A stretch of 64,000 bases of DNA from Carboxydocella sporoproducens DSM 16521 (lineage in GTDB: Bacteria > Bacillota > GCA-003054495 > Carboxydocellales > Carboxydocellaceae), in the NCBI RefSeq assembly GCF_900167165.1, contig NZ_FUXM01000008.1:22774-86773 (forward strand), given 5' to 3'. The notes below the pieces were generated by a model that was not told the origin of the DNA, did no database searches, and saw only the letters and a list, made by a program, of their open reading frames with translations. Within the stretch, counting starts at the first letter, position 1; the number at the start of each line of letters is the position of its first letter. Shown piece by piece: positions 28,720 to 37,946 of the stretch. The position numbers and the translations under genes are program-made.

Positions 28720-28735
28720 CAATAAGCACCTTCTC

Positions 28736-28752
28736 TTATTACCTGGTACTAA
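28736..28752. promoter_or_regulatory. FapR operator
   Basis: TTATTACCTGGTACTAA is an almost perfect 17-bp palindrome of the FapR type (TTAGTACC / GGTACTAA half-sites). It lies between the -10 box and the fapR start, about 5 bases past the -10 box, so bound FapR would block transcription starting there. Confidence 0.85.
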
Positions 28753-28756
28753 TAGT

Positions 28757-28785
28757 AGTATATATAATCTTCTCAAAATATGCAA
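28757..28785 (-). promoter_or_regulatory. Promoter of the fapR-plsX-fab operon
   Basis: On the minus strand TTGCAT (28785-28780) and TATACT (28762-28757) are separated by 17 bases. The start site would fall inside or at the edge of the FapR palindrome. Confidence 0.75.
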
Positions 28786-28801
28786 GTCATTATAAAAAAC
28801 A

Positions 28802-28830
28802 AGAGACCAATCCACTCCGGATTGGTCTCT
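28802..28830 (-). terminator. Terminator of the RNase P RNA gene
   Basis: A perfect 12-bp stem (AGAGACCAATCC with its complement) and a 5-base loop are followed by a T-run on the minus strand. It lies 17 bases after the RNase P RNA 3' end and directly upstream of the fapR promoter, so it separates the two units. Confidence 0.88.
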
Positions 28831-28847
28831 AAGTTTCATTTTGGATT

Positions 28848-29232
28848 GCGAGTAAACCTGTAAGCCGAGTTCTGTCGAGGATGGTCATCTATCTGGGACG
28901 ACTGTTGCCAGCCGCCTCTAGCAACCTACCCGGGAGCAGGCCGGGCCAGCCTTCACGCTCCCCTATTCGGTCTTGCTCCGAGTGGGGTTTACCGAGCCGG
29001 TTAGTCGCCTAACCGCTGGTGAGCTCTTACCTCACCTTTCCACCCTTACCTGGCTCATGGGCTCCGGCCTCGAGGACTCCGGCCTCTATTCAGCCAGGCG
29101 GTTTGTTTCTGTGGCACTATCCTTGGAGTCGCCTCCACCGGACGTTATCCGGCACTCTGCCCTATGGAGCTCGGACTTTCCTCAGGAATCCGCCTTTCGG
29201 CCTTTATTCCCGCGACCATCCGGTTTACTCGC
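28848..29232 (-). ncRNA. rnpB: RNase P RNA, class A-like
   Basis: The 5' end (GCGAGTAAAC) pairs with the 3' end (GTTTACTCGC), closing P1 over about 385 bases. Conserved core segments are present on the minus strand: ACAGAACTCGGCTTACAG near the 3' end, and the GGAATAAAGGC- and GAGGAAAGTCC-type stretch near the 5' end. Large GC helices fill the specificity domain. It is the catalytic RNA that trims tRNA 5' leaders. The ORFs in the opposite direction across it are not genes. A TTGTCA/TATTAT promoter and a terminator bracket it. Confidence 0.93.
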
Positions 29233-29239
29233 ATAAGAA

Positions 29240-29269
29240 ATAATACCATGAACGATAGTTCTTTGACAA
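29240..29269 (-). promoter_or_regulatory. rnpB: Promoter of the RNase P RNA gene
   Basis: TTGTCA (29269-29264) and TATTAT (29245-29240) are spaced by 18 bases. The predicted start falls within a few bases of the P1 helix at 29232. Confidence 0.7.
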
Positions 29270-29285
29270 GAAAAACTATTAACCA

Positions 29286-30932
29286 TTAGTGGTAAAAACA
29301 GCATCCACCGATAAATTCCCGCAAAACACTATTGTTTGGAACTACATCTGCCGGTGCTGCCAGGAAATAACGTAAAAACTCCAGCAAACGTACTGCCTCA
29401 CTGTATTCTGCCTGGTCAGGAGTGATCTGCTTCAAAAGAGGTTCAGCCAGATTCTTCAGCACTGCCAGCTCATACACCAGACCGGAATTGAAAACGAAAT
29501 CTGCTTCTTCCTGAAAGGGGAAAATATTGCGCTCTTCCCCCCGCCGCACTGCGGGCCACATGGCAATGGTTCTGGCCGCCGGACTACCCCGGAACTGGGC
29601 ATCGCGGCAAATGCGGCGCAGCAAGCGGATATCCGAGGAATGGATTTGATTGGTTTTGTCAATATTGACATGGGTTAAAGCACTCACATAGATCTTAATT
29701 TTCTGAGAGGATGGCACCTGAGCCGTCAGCCGCTCATTCAAACCATGAATACCTTCGATGATTAGAACCTGACGGGGTTTTAGCTGCAGTTTGTTCCCGG
29801 TCCACTCTCTGCGGCCTGTAACAAAATTGAATCTGGGAATTTCCACTTCCTCACCAGCCAGCAGCTGGACCAGATGCTGATTAAAGAGGGGCAAATCCAG
29901 GGCATCTATGCTCTCGAAATCATAATTTCCATTTTCGTCCTTCGGTGTATCTTCTCTATTGACAAAATAATCATCCAGGGAGATGGCCAGGGGTTTGATG
30001 CCACTGGCCAGCAACTGAATACGCAGGCGCTGGGTAAAGGTGGTCTTGCCTGAAGAAGAGGGCCCGGCCACCAGTACCAGCTGGGCCTGTTCACAGCAGG
30101 CACTAATAGCCTCCGCAATTTCGCTGATTTTCTTTTCATGTCTGGCTTCTGCCACCAGAACGAGGTCGGCAAACTGCCCGGAACCAATGATTTTATTGAT
30201 ATCTTCCACATTATGTAAGTCCAGGTTGCGAATCCAGTCTTTGCTTTCATCATAAACCAGAGCCAGTTTTTTCTGTTCGTAAAAGGGCACCACCTGGAAG
30301 GGGTTTTGTTTATCAGGTAACTGTAAGACAAACCCCTCCAGATAGGGTCTGAGGCCAAAAACGGTTAAATAGCCGGTGCTGGGCACCAGAAAACCGGTAA
30401 AATAATCATAGATCTCTCCAAACCTGGCTAATTCCACCTCACCTCTAACACGATTCCGTAAAATCCGGGCTTTATCAGTGTGCCCCTGCTGTAATAAAAT
30501 CTGATAAGCGTCTTTTTTACTGCCTTTCCAGGTGGTAAAAGGCAAGTCGGCAGCGACCAGTTCCCGCATTCTTTTTTCCAGAGCCAGCGCTGCATCTTCG
30601 AGGTCAAGGGGGCAGGCGGGCCGGAATTCACAATAGACCCCGGCACCCAGGGAATGTTCGATGCTGATCTGGCACTCGGGAAATAACTGTTTGGCAGCAA
30701 TGGTTAACAAAAAATAAAGACTGCGGCGGTAAATGCGCAAACCTTCATCAGAAGTTAAATCTACGAATTCGATTTTATCCTGCTCCGGGTCAATTTCCGC
30801 TGTCAGGGGTTTTAGTAAATTATTGACTTTGGCTGCTACAATAGGGGAACGAGGGATAATATGCTGTTGTTTTAGATAATCAGCAACTGTGATAGTTGTT
30901 GCCAGCCCCTGTTTTAATTCCGCTTGTGCCAT
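29286..30932 (-). CDS. Nucleoside (uridine) kinase with TGS/SAD-like N-terminus
   Basis: The protein has 548 residues. The N-terminal part (1-230) resembles the TGS and second-additional domains of threonyl-tRNA synthetase (LLKPLTAEIDPEQD, a long helical and beta region). The C-terminal part is a P-loop kinase of the uridine kinase/phosphoribulokinase type: VAGPSSSGKTTFTQRL near 285-300, SLDDYF, VLIIEGIHGLN and RLLRRICRDAQFRG. The architecture is known in Clostridia and Thermotoga, where it is named nucleoside kinase; the physiological substrate is not settled by sequence. It follows the rnpB unit and has its own ATG at 30932. Confidence 0.82.
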   Translation of the reverse strand: MAQAELKQGLATTITVADYLKQQHIIPRSPIVAAKVNNLLKPLTAEIDPEQDKIEFVDLTSDEGLRIYRRSLYFLLTIAAKQLFPECQISIEHSLGAGVYCEFRPACPLDLEDAALALEKRMRELVAADLPFTTWKGSKKDAYQILLQQGHTDKARILRNRVRGEVELARFGEIYDYFTGFLVPSTGYLTVFGLRPYLEGFVLQLPDKQNPFQVVPFYEQKKLALVYDESKDWIRNLDLHNVEDINKIIGSGQFADLVLVAEARHEKKISEIAEAISACCEQAQLVLVAGPSSSGKTTFTQRLRIQLLASGIKPLAISLDDYFVNREDTPKDENGNYDFESIDALDLPLFNQHLVQLLAGEEVEIPRFNFVTGRREWTGNKLQLKPRQVLIIEGIHGLNERLTAQVPSSQKIKIYVSALTHVNIDKTNQIHSSDIRLLRRICRDAQFRGSPAARTIAMWPAVRRGEERNIFPFQEEADFVFNSGLVYELAVLKNLAEPLLKQITPDQAEYSEAVRLLEFLRYFLAAPADVVPNNSVLREFIGGCCFYH

Positions 30933-30962
30933 TGGTTTTCCTCCCCCGGTTTCTCTGGTTTC

Positions 30963-31376
30963 TCAAGCTTCAAAACTCGCCTGCCTGTCCATGGCCTGGT
31001 TGGCCAGAGCATCGGCCCGCTGGTTCTGTTCTCTCGGTATGTGCTGGTAAGTGACCTGGCGAAAATTTCGGGCCAGCTCCTTAACCCGGGCAAAGAGAGG
31101 TTTTAAACCCTCATTTTTAACCTTATAGATTCCTTTCAGCTGACGAATCATCAGTTCACTATCAGCCTTCACCACCAGCTCAGTCACCCCCAGGGCCTGA
31201 GCTGCTGCCAGTCCCTTGATCAAAGCCGTATATTCAGCTACATTATTGGTTGCCAGCCCGAGAAAATGACAGCCTTCGGTCAGCACCTCTCCCTCCGGGT
31301 TTAGCAGTACCCAGCCGCAACCCGCTGGACCGGGATTGCCCCGGGAGCCACCATCGGTAAACAGAATTGCCTTCAT
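30963..31376 (-). CDS. RNase H-like (RNase HI family) protein
   Basis: The protein has 137 residues. FTDGGSRGNPGPAG (first Asp), AEYTALIKGL (Glu), VKADSELMIRQLKGIYKVK (Asp) and IPREQNQRADALANQAMD (last Asp) show the full DEDD set of RNase H. It is shorter than E. coli RNase HI and matches the small Gram-positive RNase HI group that degrades the RNA strand of hybrids. It follows the Nif3-like gene by 11 bases. Confidence 0.85.
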   Translation of the reverse strand: MKAILFTDGGSRGNPGPAGCGWVLLNPEGEVLTEGCHFLGLATNNVAEYTALIKGLAAAQALGVTELVVKADSELMIRQLKGIYKVKNEGLKPLFARVKELARNFRQVTYQHIPREQNQRADALANQAMDRQASFEA

Positions 31377-31387
31377 GACTAAGCCTC

Positions 31388-32503
31388 CTATATTTCCTGC
31401 CAGGGTTCCTTTTCCCTGGTGGACTGAATGATTTCTACAATCGCCCCGGCGCCGGCGGCCTTCTGCTGTAATTCCCGTACCCAGTAGGGTAGATAGAAGG
31501 CTTCAGTGGCAAAATGCCCGGCATCGATAAAACTCAACCCCATCTGCAGCATGTCCTGAGCCTCATGGTACTTGACATCTCCAGTGAGTAAAACATCAGC
31601 TCCCTGCATTTTTGCCCGGGCTGCCAGAGAAGCCCCTGAGCCGCTGCAGAGGGCGACTTTTTTCACGGTTTGCTCTGGACTACCACCTAACCGCAGGCGG
31701 GCAACCGACACAATTTCCTTGATTCTGGCTGCCAGCTGAGCCAGGGTCAGGGGCTGGGGTAAAAGTCCAATTCGCCCCAGTCCCAGAGCCGGGCCCTCAT
31801 TGAGGAGAGGATAAAGATCATAGGCCACTTCCTCATAGGGATGAACCTTCAGCATGGCCTGCAAAACCCGTTTCAGTTTGCTTTTGGGACAAATGGTTTC
31901 CAGCCGGTATTCCTCTGCCCGTTCCAGTTGCCCTACCTGTCCCAGATAAGGATTTGTGCCAGTTAATGGTAAAAAAGTTCCGGTACCCTGGGTTTGAAAA
32001 GTGCAATGGGAATAGTTGCCGATATGACCAGCTCCGGCTTCTGCCATCGCCAGCCGCACTGCTTCCTCATGGCCAGCCGGTACAAACACCACAATTTTAA
32101 TATACTCTTCCCTCCAGCCGGGTTCCAGCACCTGAATATCCTGCAAGTTCAGGGCCCGGGCCAAAGTGGCATTTATCCCCTTTTCAGCACTATCCAGGTT
32201 GGTATGGGCACTATAAACAGCAATGTTATTTTGAATCAAACGAGCCAGCAACCGGCCAGTCGCCGTATCAAAGCGAAGATTTTTCAAAGGTTTGAAAATC
32301 AAAGGGTGATGGGTTACCAGTAACCCGGCTCCTTGCTCAATAGCCTCTTCTGCTACGGCCGGTGTGCAATCAAGGGCCACCAGCACTTTATCTGTTTCAG
32401 CCCCTGGATCCCCTAACATTAAGCCCACATTATCCCATTCCGCCGCCAATTTGCGGGGAGCCAGTTCTTCTATCCAGCTGATGATTTGCCCGATTTTAGC
32501 CAT
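31388..32503 (-). CDS. Nif3-like dinuclear metal centre protein (YqfO/DUF34)
   Basis: The 371-residue protein is the long form, with a CutA-like insert in the middle (YIKIVVFVPAGHEEAVRLAM to KSKLKRVLQAML). Metal ligands are in VTHHPLIFKP, YSAHTNLDS and GHFATEAF. It overlaps trmK by 34 bases, a conserved pair in Bacillota downstream of sigA/dnaG. The family's biochemical role is still debated; GTP cyclohydrolase I type 2 annotation should not be copied without evidence. Confidence 0.87.
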   Translation of the reverse strand: MAKIGQIISWIEELAPRKLAAEWDNVGLMLGDPGAETDKVLVALDCTPAVAEEAIEQGAGLLVTHHPLIFKPLKNLRFDTATGRLLARLIQNNIAVYSAHTNLDSAEKGINATLARALNLQDIQVLEPGWREEYIKIVVFVPAGHEEAVRLAMAEAGAGHIGNYSHCTFQTQGTGTFLPLTGTNPYLGQVGQLERAEEYRLETICPKSKLKRVLQAMLKVHPYEEVAYDLYPLLNEGPALGLGRIGLLPQPLTLAQLAARIKEIVSVARLRLGGSPEQTVKKVALCSGSGASLAARAKMQGADVLLTGDVKYHEAQDMLQMGLSFIDAGHFATEAFYLPYWVRELQQKAAGAGAIVEIIQSTREKEPWQEI

Positions 32504-33195
32504 GCTTCCACCTCCCCCAATTGTTCGAGGAATTTTTCCATTTCCCTGCTTCTGGCCAGCACCTTTGGACTGTGAGTTTGTCCCAGGGCAGTCAGTACCT
32601 TGCGGGTCTCATTTTTCAGCTTCTCCAGATAAGGGAGTAAAAGGGGATGTTTGCGGGCCAAGAGCGCCGGCCCAAAGACTCTGGTAATCCGGGATGAAAA
32701 AGGCTGCGGCCAGTGTTTTTCCTGGCGCCCATATTTAATAATTTGATAAAACTTGCCCTCTTCCTGCAACAACTCTTCATCCAGAACAAACCAGCCCCAG
32801 GCTGCCAGTTGTTCCCGTACCAGGGGAATATCCGTCATCGGCTGCAAAATCAGGTAACTACAGGCTTCCCGCACCATCGCACCGGCAGTCAAAATCTGAA
32901 TCATCGTCTGGCCGCCCATGCCAGCGATAATAATCCCATCTGCTTCACCCGGACGGAGAATGGTTAAACCATCGCCCAAACGCACAGAGATACGGTCCTG
33001 TAAGCCAGCCTTAATCACTCTCTCCATTGCCAGTTGATATGGTCCCCGGTGTACATCACCGGCTATTGCCCGGGGGCAATGATCCGCTGCCACCAGCGCG
33101 ATGGGTAAATAGGCATGATCGGTACCGATGTCGGCCGGAACCGACCCAGCCGGTACCATTCTGGCAATGGCCTCTAACCGTCGGGAAAGCTCCAT
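32470..33195 (-). CDS. trmK: tRNA (adenine22-N1)-methyltransferase TrmK
   Basis: The protein has 241 residues. The SAM-binding stretch VPADIGTDHAYLPIALV (about 19-35) and IIAGMGGQTMIQIL (about 90-103) match TrmK, as does LILQPMTDIPLVREQL. TrmK makes m1A at position 22 of tRNAs. The order sigA-trmK-nif3-like is typical of Bacillota, here with tRNAs, a HAD enzyme and DedA in between. Confidence 0.9.
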   Translation of the reverse strand: MELSRRLEAIARMVPAGSVPADIGTDHAYLPIALVAADHCPRAIAGDVHRGPYQLAMERVIKAGLQDRISVRLGDGLTILRPGEADGIIIAGMGGQTMIQILTAGAMVREACSYLILQPMTDIPLVREQLAAWGWFVLDEELLQEEGKFYQIIKYGRQEKHWPQPFSSRITRVFGPALLARKHPLLLPYLEKLKNETRKVLTALGQTHSPKVLARSREMEKFLEQLGEVEAWLKSGKSSAG

Positions 33196-33199
33196 TTTG

Positions 33200-33805
33200 C
33201 TACCTCCGCCGTTGTTTTTTCTGCCATAAATACAAGAGCGCTATTACCAGCAGGGCTGTACCTAAAAGGAAATAATTGGCGGTATGAAGATAAGCTGTCA
33301 GCTTATCCCAGTTTTCTCCCAGCAGATAGCCCAGATAAGCTAAAAAATAGGACCAGGGCAAAACTCCTAGCAGAGAATAAAGAGTAAAGCGCAGAAAATC
33401 CATCCTGGCTATCCCTGCCGGCAATGAAATAAAAGTCCGAATACCAGGCAATAAACGGGTAACAAACACCGTTATTTCTCCCTTTTCCTCAAACCAGCGA
33501 TCAGCCAGTTGCAAATGATGGCGGGAAATCAGCAGATATTTGCCGTATTTCTCGATAAACGCACGGCCCCCAAAACGTCCTGCCAGATAGGCCAGCCAGG
33601 AGCCAACCACATTGGCCAGTGCCCCCAGTAGCCCTACCCACCAGAAGTTGAGTTGTCCCCGGGCCGCCAGTAAGCCCCCAAAGGGCATGATAATCTCACT
33701 GGGTATGGGTATACAGGCACTCTCCAGCACCATTCCAATGAATACTGCCAGATAGCCATAACGGGCCACTTCCTCCATAACCCAGTTAGTAAACGTTTGC
33801 CACAC
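33200..33805 (-). CDS. DedA-family membrane protein
   Basis: The protein has 201 residues and about five membrane segments. The DedA/SNARE-associated motif is visible as FIGMVLESACIPIPSEIIMPFGG near 22-44, with RLLPGIRTFISLPAGIARM in the middle. Members such as UptA and PetA recycle undecaprenyl phosphate or phosphatidylethanolamine. The start is probably GTG at 33805. It is four bases upstream of trmK. Confidence 0.85.
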   Translation of the reverse strand: MWQTFTNWVMEEVARYGYLAVFIGMVLESACIPIPSEIIMPFGGLLAARGQLNFWWVGLLGALANVVGSWLAYLAGRFGGRAFIEKYGKYLLISRHHLQLADRWFEEKGEITVFVTRLLPGIRTFISLPAGIARMDFLRFTLYSLLGVLPWSYFLAYLGYLLGENWDKLTAYLHTANYFLLGTALLVIALLYLWQKKQRRR

Positions 33806-33861
33806 TTCCTCTCACACCCTTTCTCATACCAAGTATATCACACTCTCCGGCGAGAGGCCAA

Positions 33862-34500
33862 TCACAGCAGCAACTGGCGTAACTCCGTCACCGAAGCAGC
33901 CAGAAAGTCAGGCCTAGCCGCTGTCAGCTCTGCCACACTACCATAACCGTATGTAACTGCAATGACTTTAATACCATTTTCCCGGGCCCCAATCACATCA
34001 TGCTCCCGATCCCCCACCATCAACACCTGGTCCCGTTCAACTGCAAACAGTCCCAGCGCGTCACGAATCACTTCACCCTTATTGACCCGGCTGCCATCCA
34101 GATGACTGCCTACAATCGCAGCAAAATACTGGTCTAGCTGAAAATGAGCCAGTATTTTTTCTGCAAAAAGGGTAGGCTTGGAAGTGGCTACTGCCAGGCG
34201 ACGGCCACTCCTGGTTAACCCGGCCAGTAATTCCGGCACACCGGCATAAACCCGGTTTTCATACATACCCCGTTCCCGGAAATATTCCCTGTAAAACGTC
34301 ACCGCCTGGTCTACTTCCGCTTCACTTAAGCCGTAGAATTTCTGAAAAGATTGTCGCAAAGGCGGCCCTACAAAGGCTACCAGCCGCTCCGGCTCTTTTT
34401 CTTCTATCCCCAGTTTGGCTAAAGCATATTGAACTGAGTTAATGATTCCCGGATGGGATTCCGTCAAAGTCCCATCCAGATCAAACAAAACTAACTTCAC
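33862..34500 (-). CDS. HAD-superfamily phosphatase (Gph/PpaX-like)
   Basis: The protein has 212 residues. HAD motif I is LFDLDGTLTES (Asp nucleophile about 8-10), motif II is VATSKPT, and motifs III/IV are VNKGEVIRDA and MVGDREHDVIGA. The family includes phosphoglycolate phosphatase and pyrophosphatase PpaX. The start is GTG at 34500 with GGAGG eight bases upstream. An ATG-started frame beginning at 34623 is an artefact reading through the tRNA-Val gene and must not be used. Confidence 0.83.
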   Translation of the reverse strand: MKLVLFDLDGTLTESHPGIINSVQYALAKLGIEEKEPERLVAFVGPPLRQSFQKFYGLSEAEVDQAVTFYREYFRERGMYENRVYAGVPELLAGLTRSGRRLAVATSKPTLFAEKILAHFQLDQYFAAIVGSHLDGSRVNKGEVIRDALGLFAVERDQVLMVGDREHDVIGARENGIKVIAVTYGYGSVAELTAARPDFLAASVTELRQLLL

Positions 34501-34561
34501 TTCGATCTCCTCCCTGATAATAGCAAAAGAGCCAGGCCTTAGCCTGGCTTGTAATCTATGC

Positions 34562-34638
34562 TGGTGGGCGATACAGGACTCGAACCTGTGACCTCTTGCA
34601 TGTGAGGCAAGCGCTCTAACCAACTGAGCTAATCGCCC
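34562..34638 (-). tRNA. tRNA-Val (anticodon CAC)
   Basis: The 77-base cloverleaf on the minus strand starts GGGCGAT and has a D-arm (TAGCTCAGTTGGTTAGAGC). CTTGC-CTCACAT-GCAAG forms the anticodon arm (CAC), then GTTCGAGTC in the T-arm and an encoded CCA tail. Confidence 0.95.
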
Positions 34639-34654
34639 TCTCCTGACTGGATAG

Positions 34655-34730
34655 TGGTGGGCCCAGCTGGACTCGAACCAGCGACCGACCGGTTATGAGC
34701 CGGTTGCTCTACCAACTGAGCTATAGGCCC
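34655..34730 (-). tRNA. tRNA-Met (anticodon CAT)
   Basis: The 76-base cloverleaf starts GGGCCTA and has loop CTCATAA in a CCGG/CCGG-type anticodon stem, T-loop GTTCGAGTC and an encoded CCA. The acceptor pairs fully, so it is an elongator tRNA-Met; a lysidine-modified tRNA-Ile (CAT) cannot be excluded by sequence alone. The AxxxT acceptor mismatch of an initiator is absent. Confidence 0.9.
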
Positions 34731-34735
34731 AGCAA

Positions 34736-34810
34736 TGGCTCCCCGAGCAGGACTCGAACCTGCAACCTACCGGTTAACAGCCGGGCGCTCTACCATTGAG
34801 CTATCGGGGA
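34736..34810 (-). tRNA. tRNA-Asn (anticodon GTT)
   Basis: The 75-base cloverleaf starts TCCCCGA, with anticodon loop CTGTTAA, T-loop GTTCGAGTC and an encoded CCA ending at 34736. It is the first of three tRNAs just downstream of sigA. Confidence 0.95.
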
Positions 34811-34875
34811 ATGCCGCGACATTAGATATTATAAGGCAAATGCCGCTTCTGGTCAAGGCCTTTTTTGCCGAGATT

Positions 34876-36021
34876 TTATTCCAAAAAGTCTTTCAACTTT
34901 TTACTGCGGCTGGGATGGCGCAGTTTGCGCAAAGCCTTGGCCTCAATCTGGCGAATCCGTTCCCTGGTCACCCCGAATTCCTGACCCACTTCCTCTAAAG
35001 TCCTGGCCCGACCGTCTTCCAGGCCAAAACGCAAGCGCAGGACCTTTTCTTCCCGGGGGGTAAGAGTGCTCAGCACTTCCTCCAGCTGCTCCTTCAGCAG
35101 ATGATAACTGGCTGCTTCCGCCGGTGCCGGAGCATCTTCATCTTCGATGAAATCTCCCAGATGGCTGTCTTCTTCTTCCCCGATGGGGGTTTCCAGGGAC
35201 ACCGGTTCCTGGGCGATTTTCATAATTTCCCGCACTTTTTCTACCGGTACATCCATAGCCTCGGCAATCTCTTCAGGTGAAGGCTCGCGCCCCAGTTCCT
35301 GCAAGAGCTGGCGGGAAACGCGAATCAGCTTGTTGATAGTTTCCACCATATGCACCGGAATCCGGATGGTACGAGCCTGATCTGCAATGGCCCGGGTGAT
35401 AGCCTGACGAATCCACCAGGTGGCATAGGTACTGAATTTGTAGCCTTTGCGGTAGTCAAATTTTTCTACCGCCTTGATCAAACCCAGATTCCCCTCCTGG
35501 ATCAGATCCAGGAACAGCATGCCTCGCCCCACATAGCGTTTGGCAATACTGACCACCAGGCGCAAGTTGGCTTCCGCCAGCCGGCGTTTAGCCTCTTCAT
35601 CTCCCTGTTCCATGCGTTTAGCCAGCTCAATTTCCTCTTCCGGGGTCAACAAGGGCACCCGCCCGATTTCCTTCAAGTACATGCGAACCGGATCATCAAT
35701 CCCGATACCTTCCGGTATATCCAGGTTCAGTTCATCTTCCAGGTTTTCGGTGAGAGGAAATTCATCATCTACAGGGGGCAAATCATCAGCCGGCAGCATG
35801 TCCACTTCCCCGGTTTCCGGCACCACTTCAATGCCCATCCCTGCCAGTGTTTCATAGACTTCATCGATCTGTTCCGGGGTTAATTCCACACCCTGGAGGG
35901 TGTCCATGATTTCGCCATAGGTCAAGAGGCCCCGTTTTTTGCCTTTGTCGATCAGTTTCTTGAGTTCTTCCTTGAGGGCGTTCATGTCTTTGCTATTTTG
36001 TTGTTCTTCGTTTTTTGCCAT
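34876..36021 (-). CDS. sigA: RNA polymerase primary sigma factor
   Basis: The protein has 381 residues. Region 1.1-like acidic N-terminus, region 2 ([42 protein letters not shown] and [14 protein letters not shown]), region 3 and region 4 ([51 protein letters not shown]) are all intact. This is SigA/RpoD. The ATG at 36021 shares one base with the dnaG stop codon (TGATG), after a GGGGGGAG site. This makes the dnaG-sigA macromolecular synthesis operon without rpsU. Confidence 0.97.
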   Translation of the reverse strand: MAKNEEQQNSKDMNALKEELKKLIDKGKKRGLLTYGEIMDTLQGVELTPEQIDEVYETLAGMGIEVVPETGEVDMLPADDLPPVDDEFPLTENLEDELNLDIPEGIGIDDPVRMYLKEIGRVPLLTPEEEIELAKRMEQGDEEAKRRLAEANLRLVVSIAKRYVGRGMLFLDLIQEGNLGLIKAVEKFDYRKGYKFSTYATWWIRQAITRAIADQARTIRIPVHMVETINKLIRVSRQLLQELGREPSPEEIAEAMDVPVEKVREIMKIAQEPVSLETPIGEEEDSHLGDFIEDEDAPAPAEAASYHLLKEQLEEVLSTLTPREEKVLRLRFGLEDGRARTLEEVGQEFGVTRERIRQIEAKALRKLRHPSRSKKLKDFLE

Positions 36022-37841
36022 CAAGCTCCCCCCCTTTCCAGGGTGCTAGAATTATTCTGCAACCGGGTCAAACGGCTGGCCAGCTCCTTTACAGTCTGAA
36101 AATCCCGCCGTTCTTCCGCAGCCTTAATCTGTTTCAAAATCTCTTCCCGCTCTCTTTGTAGCCTTCCCTTCACCAGGGTTTGTATGCAATCCTGCAAGGT
36201 GGCTTCAGCCTGTTCCAGGGGCACTGGCAGAGTCAACAGTCGAGCAGTTACCGGGCCCAGTTCCACATCACTTTGCGGCAGGGCTCCTGTCTCCTGCCAG
36301 ACCTGCATTGCCCTGGTCAGCTGTTCATCCCGCCAGGGTTTCTCCCCCAGACTGGCTTGCACTCGCGGCCACCAGTGGGGATATTCCACCACCAGGCGGG
36401 CCAGCCACCATTCTGCTTTGGTTAACCCATCCAGAATCGGATGGTTTGGCGAATTCTGGCTTACATTATCAATAGTATGCCTATTTTTTACAATTTTATC
36501 CCTCTGGCGCAAGAAAAGTCGCAATTCGCTTTCAATGGTCTCCCAGGACAGGTTGAGTTCCTGGCCCAGGCGTCGGATATATTCTTCCCGGCGCAAATGG
36601 TCACGAGTTGCGGCCAGACTGGGTATAATCAGCTGCAAGGTCTGCCTTTTGCCCGTAAGTGTGCTAAGGTCATAGCTCTCAGCACAGAGTTTGAGCTTAA
36701 AGTCCAGCAAATCCAGAGTTGTAGCCAGTAATTCCCTGAATTCTTCCACTGTATGTTTTTGCAAATATTCATCCGGGTCTTTCCCATCCGGCAAAACCAG
36801 TACCCGCACTTCCAGCCCCAGGCCCAGCAACAGGTCCAGGGAACGCAGAGCTGCCTTCTGTCCGGCCGGGTCAGCATCAAAGGCGATCACCACCCGGTCG
36901 GTATAGCGGCGCAACAGCTTGCCATGGGCTTCTGTCAAAGCTGTCCCCAGGGGAGCAACCACATTGGTAATACCTCGCTGATGGAGAGAAAGCACATCCA
37001 GATAACCTTCCACAACAATAGCCAGATTCTGGTCCCGGATTGCTTGCTGGGCTTGAAAGAGCCCATAGAGATTACTGCTCTTATCAAAAACAGGAGTTTC
37101 CGGAGTATTGAGGTATTTCGGCTGCCCCTCACCCAGGATGCGGCCACCAAAGGCAATAATTCTACCCCGGGTGTCGAAAATGGGAAATATAAGGCGGTGG
37201 CGAAAAAGGTCCAGATACTGGCCGGTATAACTGCCAGTGCGGCTCAACCCCCATTTCACCAGCACCCTGGGATCATAACCCCTTTTGCGGAAGGCTCTGG
37301 TCAGGTGGTCCCACTCCGGGCCGGCATAGCCCAGGGCAAATTTCTGTACAGTTTCCTGGTTTAAACCGCGCCGGACAATGTACTGTCTGGCCTCCTGACC
37401 TTCCGGCCTTTCCAGGCGCCAGCTAAAATATCTTGCTGCCAGCTGGTTGAGCTCATACCCTTCTGTCTTCTGACCCAGTTCCCTGGTCTCTCCCTCCATC
37501 ACGGGCAGAGGCAATCCCGCCCGTTCTGCCAGCCGTTCCACCGCTTCCGGGAAAGTCAGGCGCTGGCTATCCATCAAAAAACGGATTACATCTCCTCCAG
37601 CCTGACAGCCAAAACAATAAAACATCTGCTTTTCCGGTGAAACGAAGAAAGAAGGAGTCTTTTCCTGATGAAAAGGGCAAAGTCCCACATATTCCCGCCC
37701 CTGGCGTTTCAGCAGGACATGTTCACTGATGACCTCTACTATATCATTGGCTGAGCGCACTTGCTCTATGAATTGGGGTGAAAGGAATCCTCCCACCAGC
37801 CTCACCTGCTTTAAAATTAGGATAAAAATAGAGTTCGCCAT
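36021..37841 (-). CDS. dnaG: DNA primase
   Basis: The protein has up to 606 residues. The CHC2-type zinc motif ([11 protein letters not shown] then [12 protein letters not shown]) is near 52-85, the TOPRIM motifs [13 protein letters not shown] and [15 protein letters not shown] lie in the middle, and a helicase-interacting helical C-terminus follows. The start is uncertain. The ATG at 37841 has only a weak site, while GTG at 37796 follows an AGGTGAGG stretch and gives an N-terminus closer to other primases. It is cotranscribed with sigA. Confidence 0.95.
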   Translation of the reverse strand: MANSIFILILKQVRLVGGFLSPQFIEQVRSANDIVEVISEHVLLKRQGREYVGLCPFHQEKTPSFFVSPEKQMFYCFGCQAGGDVIRFLMDSQRLTFPEAVERLAERAGLPLPVMEGETRELGQKTEGYELNQLAARYFSWRLERPEGQEARQYIVRRGLNQETVQKFALGYAGPEWDHLTRAFRKRGYDPRVLVKWGLSRTGSYTGQYLDLFRHRLIFPIFDTRGRIIAFGGRILGEGQPKYLNTPETPVFDKSSNLYGLFQAQQAIRDQNLAIVVEGYLDVLSLHQRGITNVVAPLGTALTEAHGKLLRRYTDRVVIAFDADPAGQKAALRSLDLLLGLGLEVRVLVLPDGKDPDEYLQKHTVEEFRELLATTLDLLDFKLKLCAESYDLSTLTGKRQTLQLIIPSLAATRDHLRREEYIRRLGQELNLSWETIESELRLFLRQRDKIVKNRHTIDNVSQNSPNHPILDGLTKAEWWLARLVVEYPHWWPRVQASLGEKPWRDEQLTRAMQVWQETGALPQSDVELGPVTARLLTLPVPLEQAEATLQDCIQTLVKGRLQREREEILKQIKAAEERRDFQTVKELASRLTRLQNNSSTLERGGA

Positions 37842-37946
37842 TAATAACAGATTTCCTGCTGCTTGTCAAGAGGCAATTTTAAGAGGTCAGACAATTTACT
37901 GTATATTCGCCTTAACAAGACAAATTCCTGCTTTATTCGAAAAAAT

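Noticed and set aside
28973..29243. Short plus-strand ORFs across the RNase P RNA gene
   Set aside because: They lie antisense to a clear structured RNA with promoter and terminator; such ORFs are a well-known annotation error.
34501..34623. N-terminal extension of the HAD phosphatase beginning at 34623
   Set aside because: It is a translation of the tRNA-Val gene and its flank; GTG at 34500 with GGAGG is the real start.
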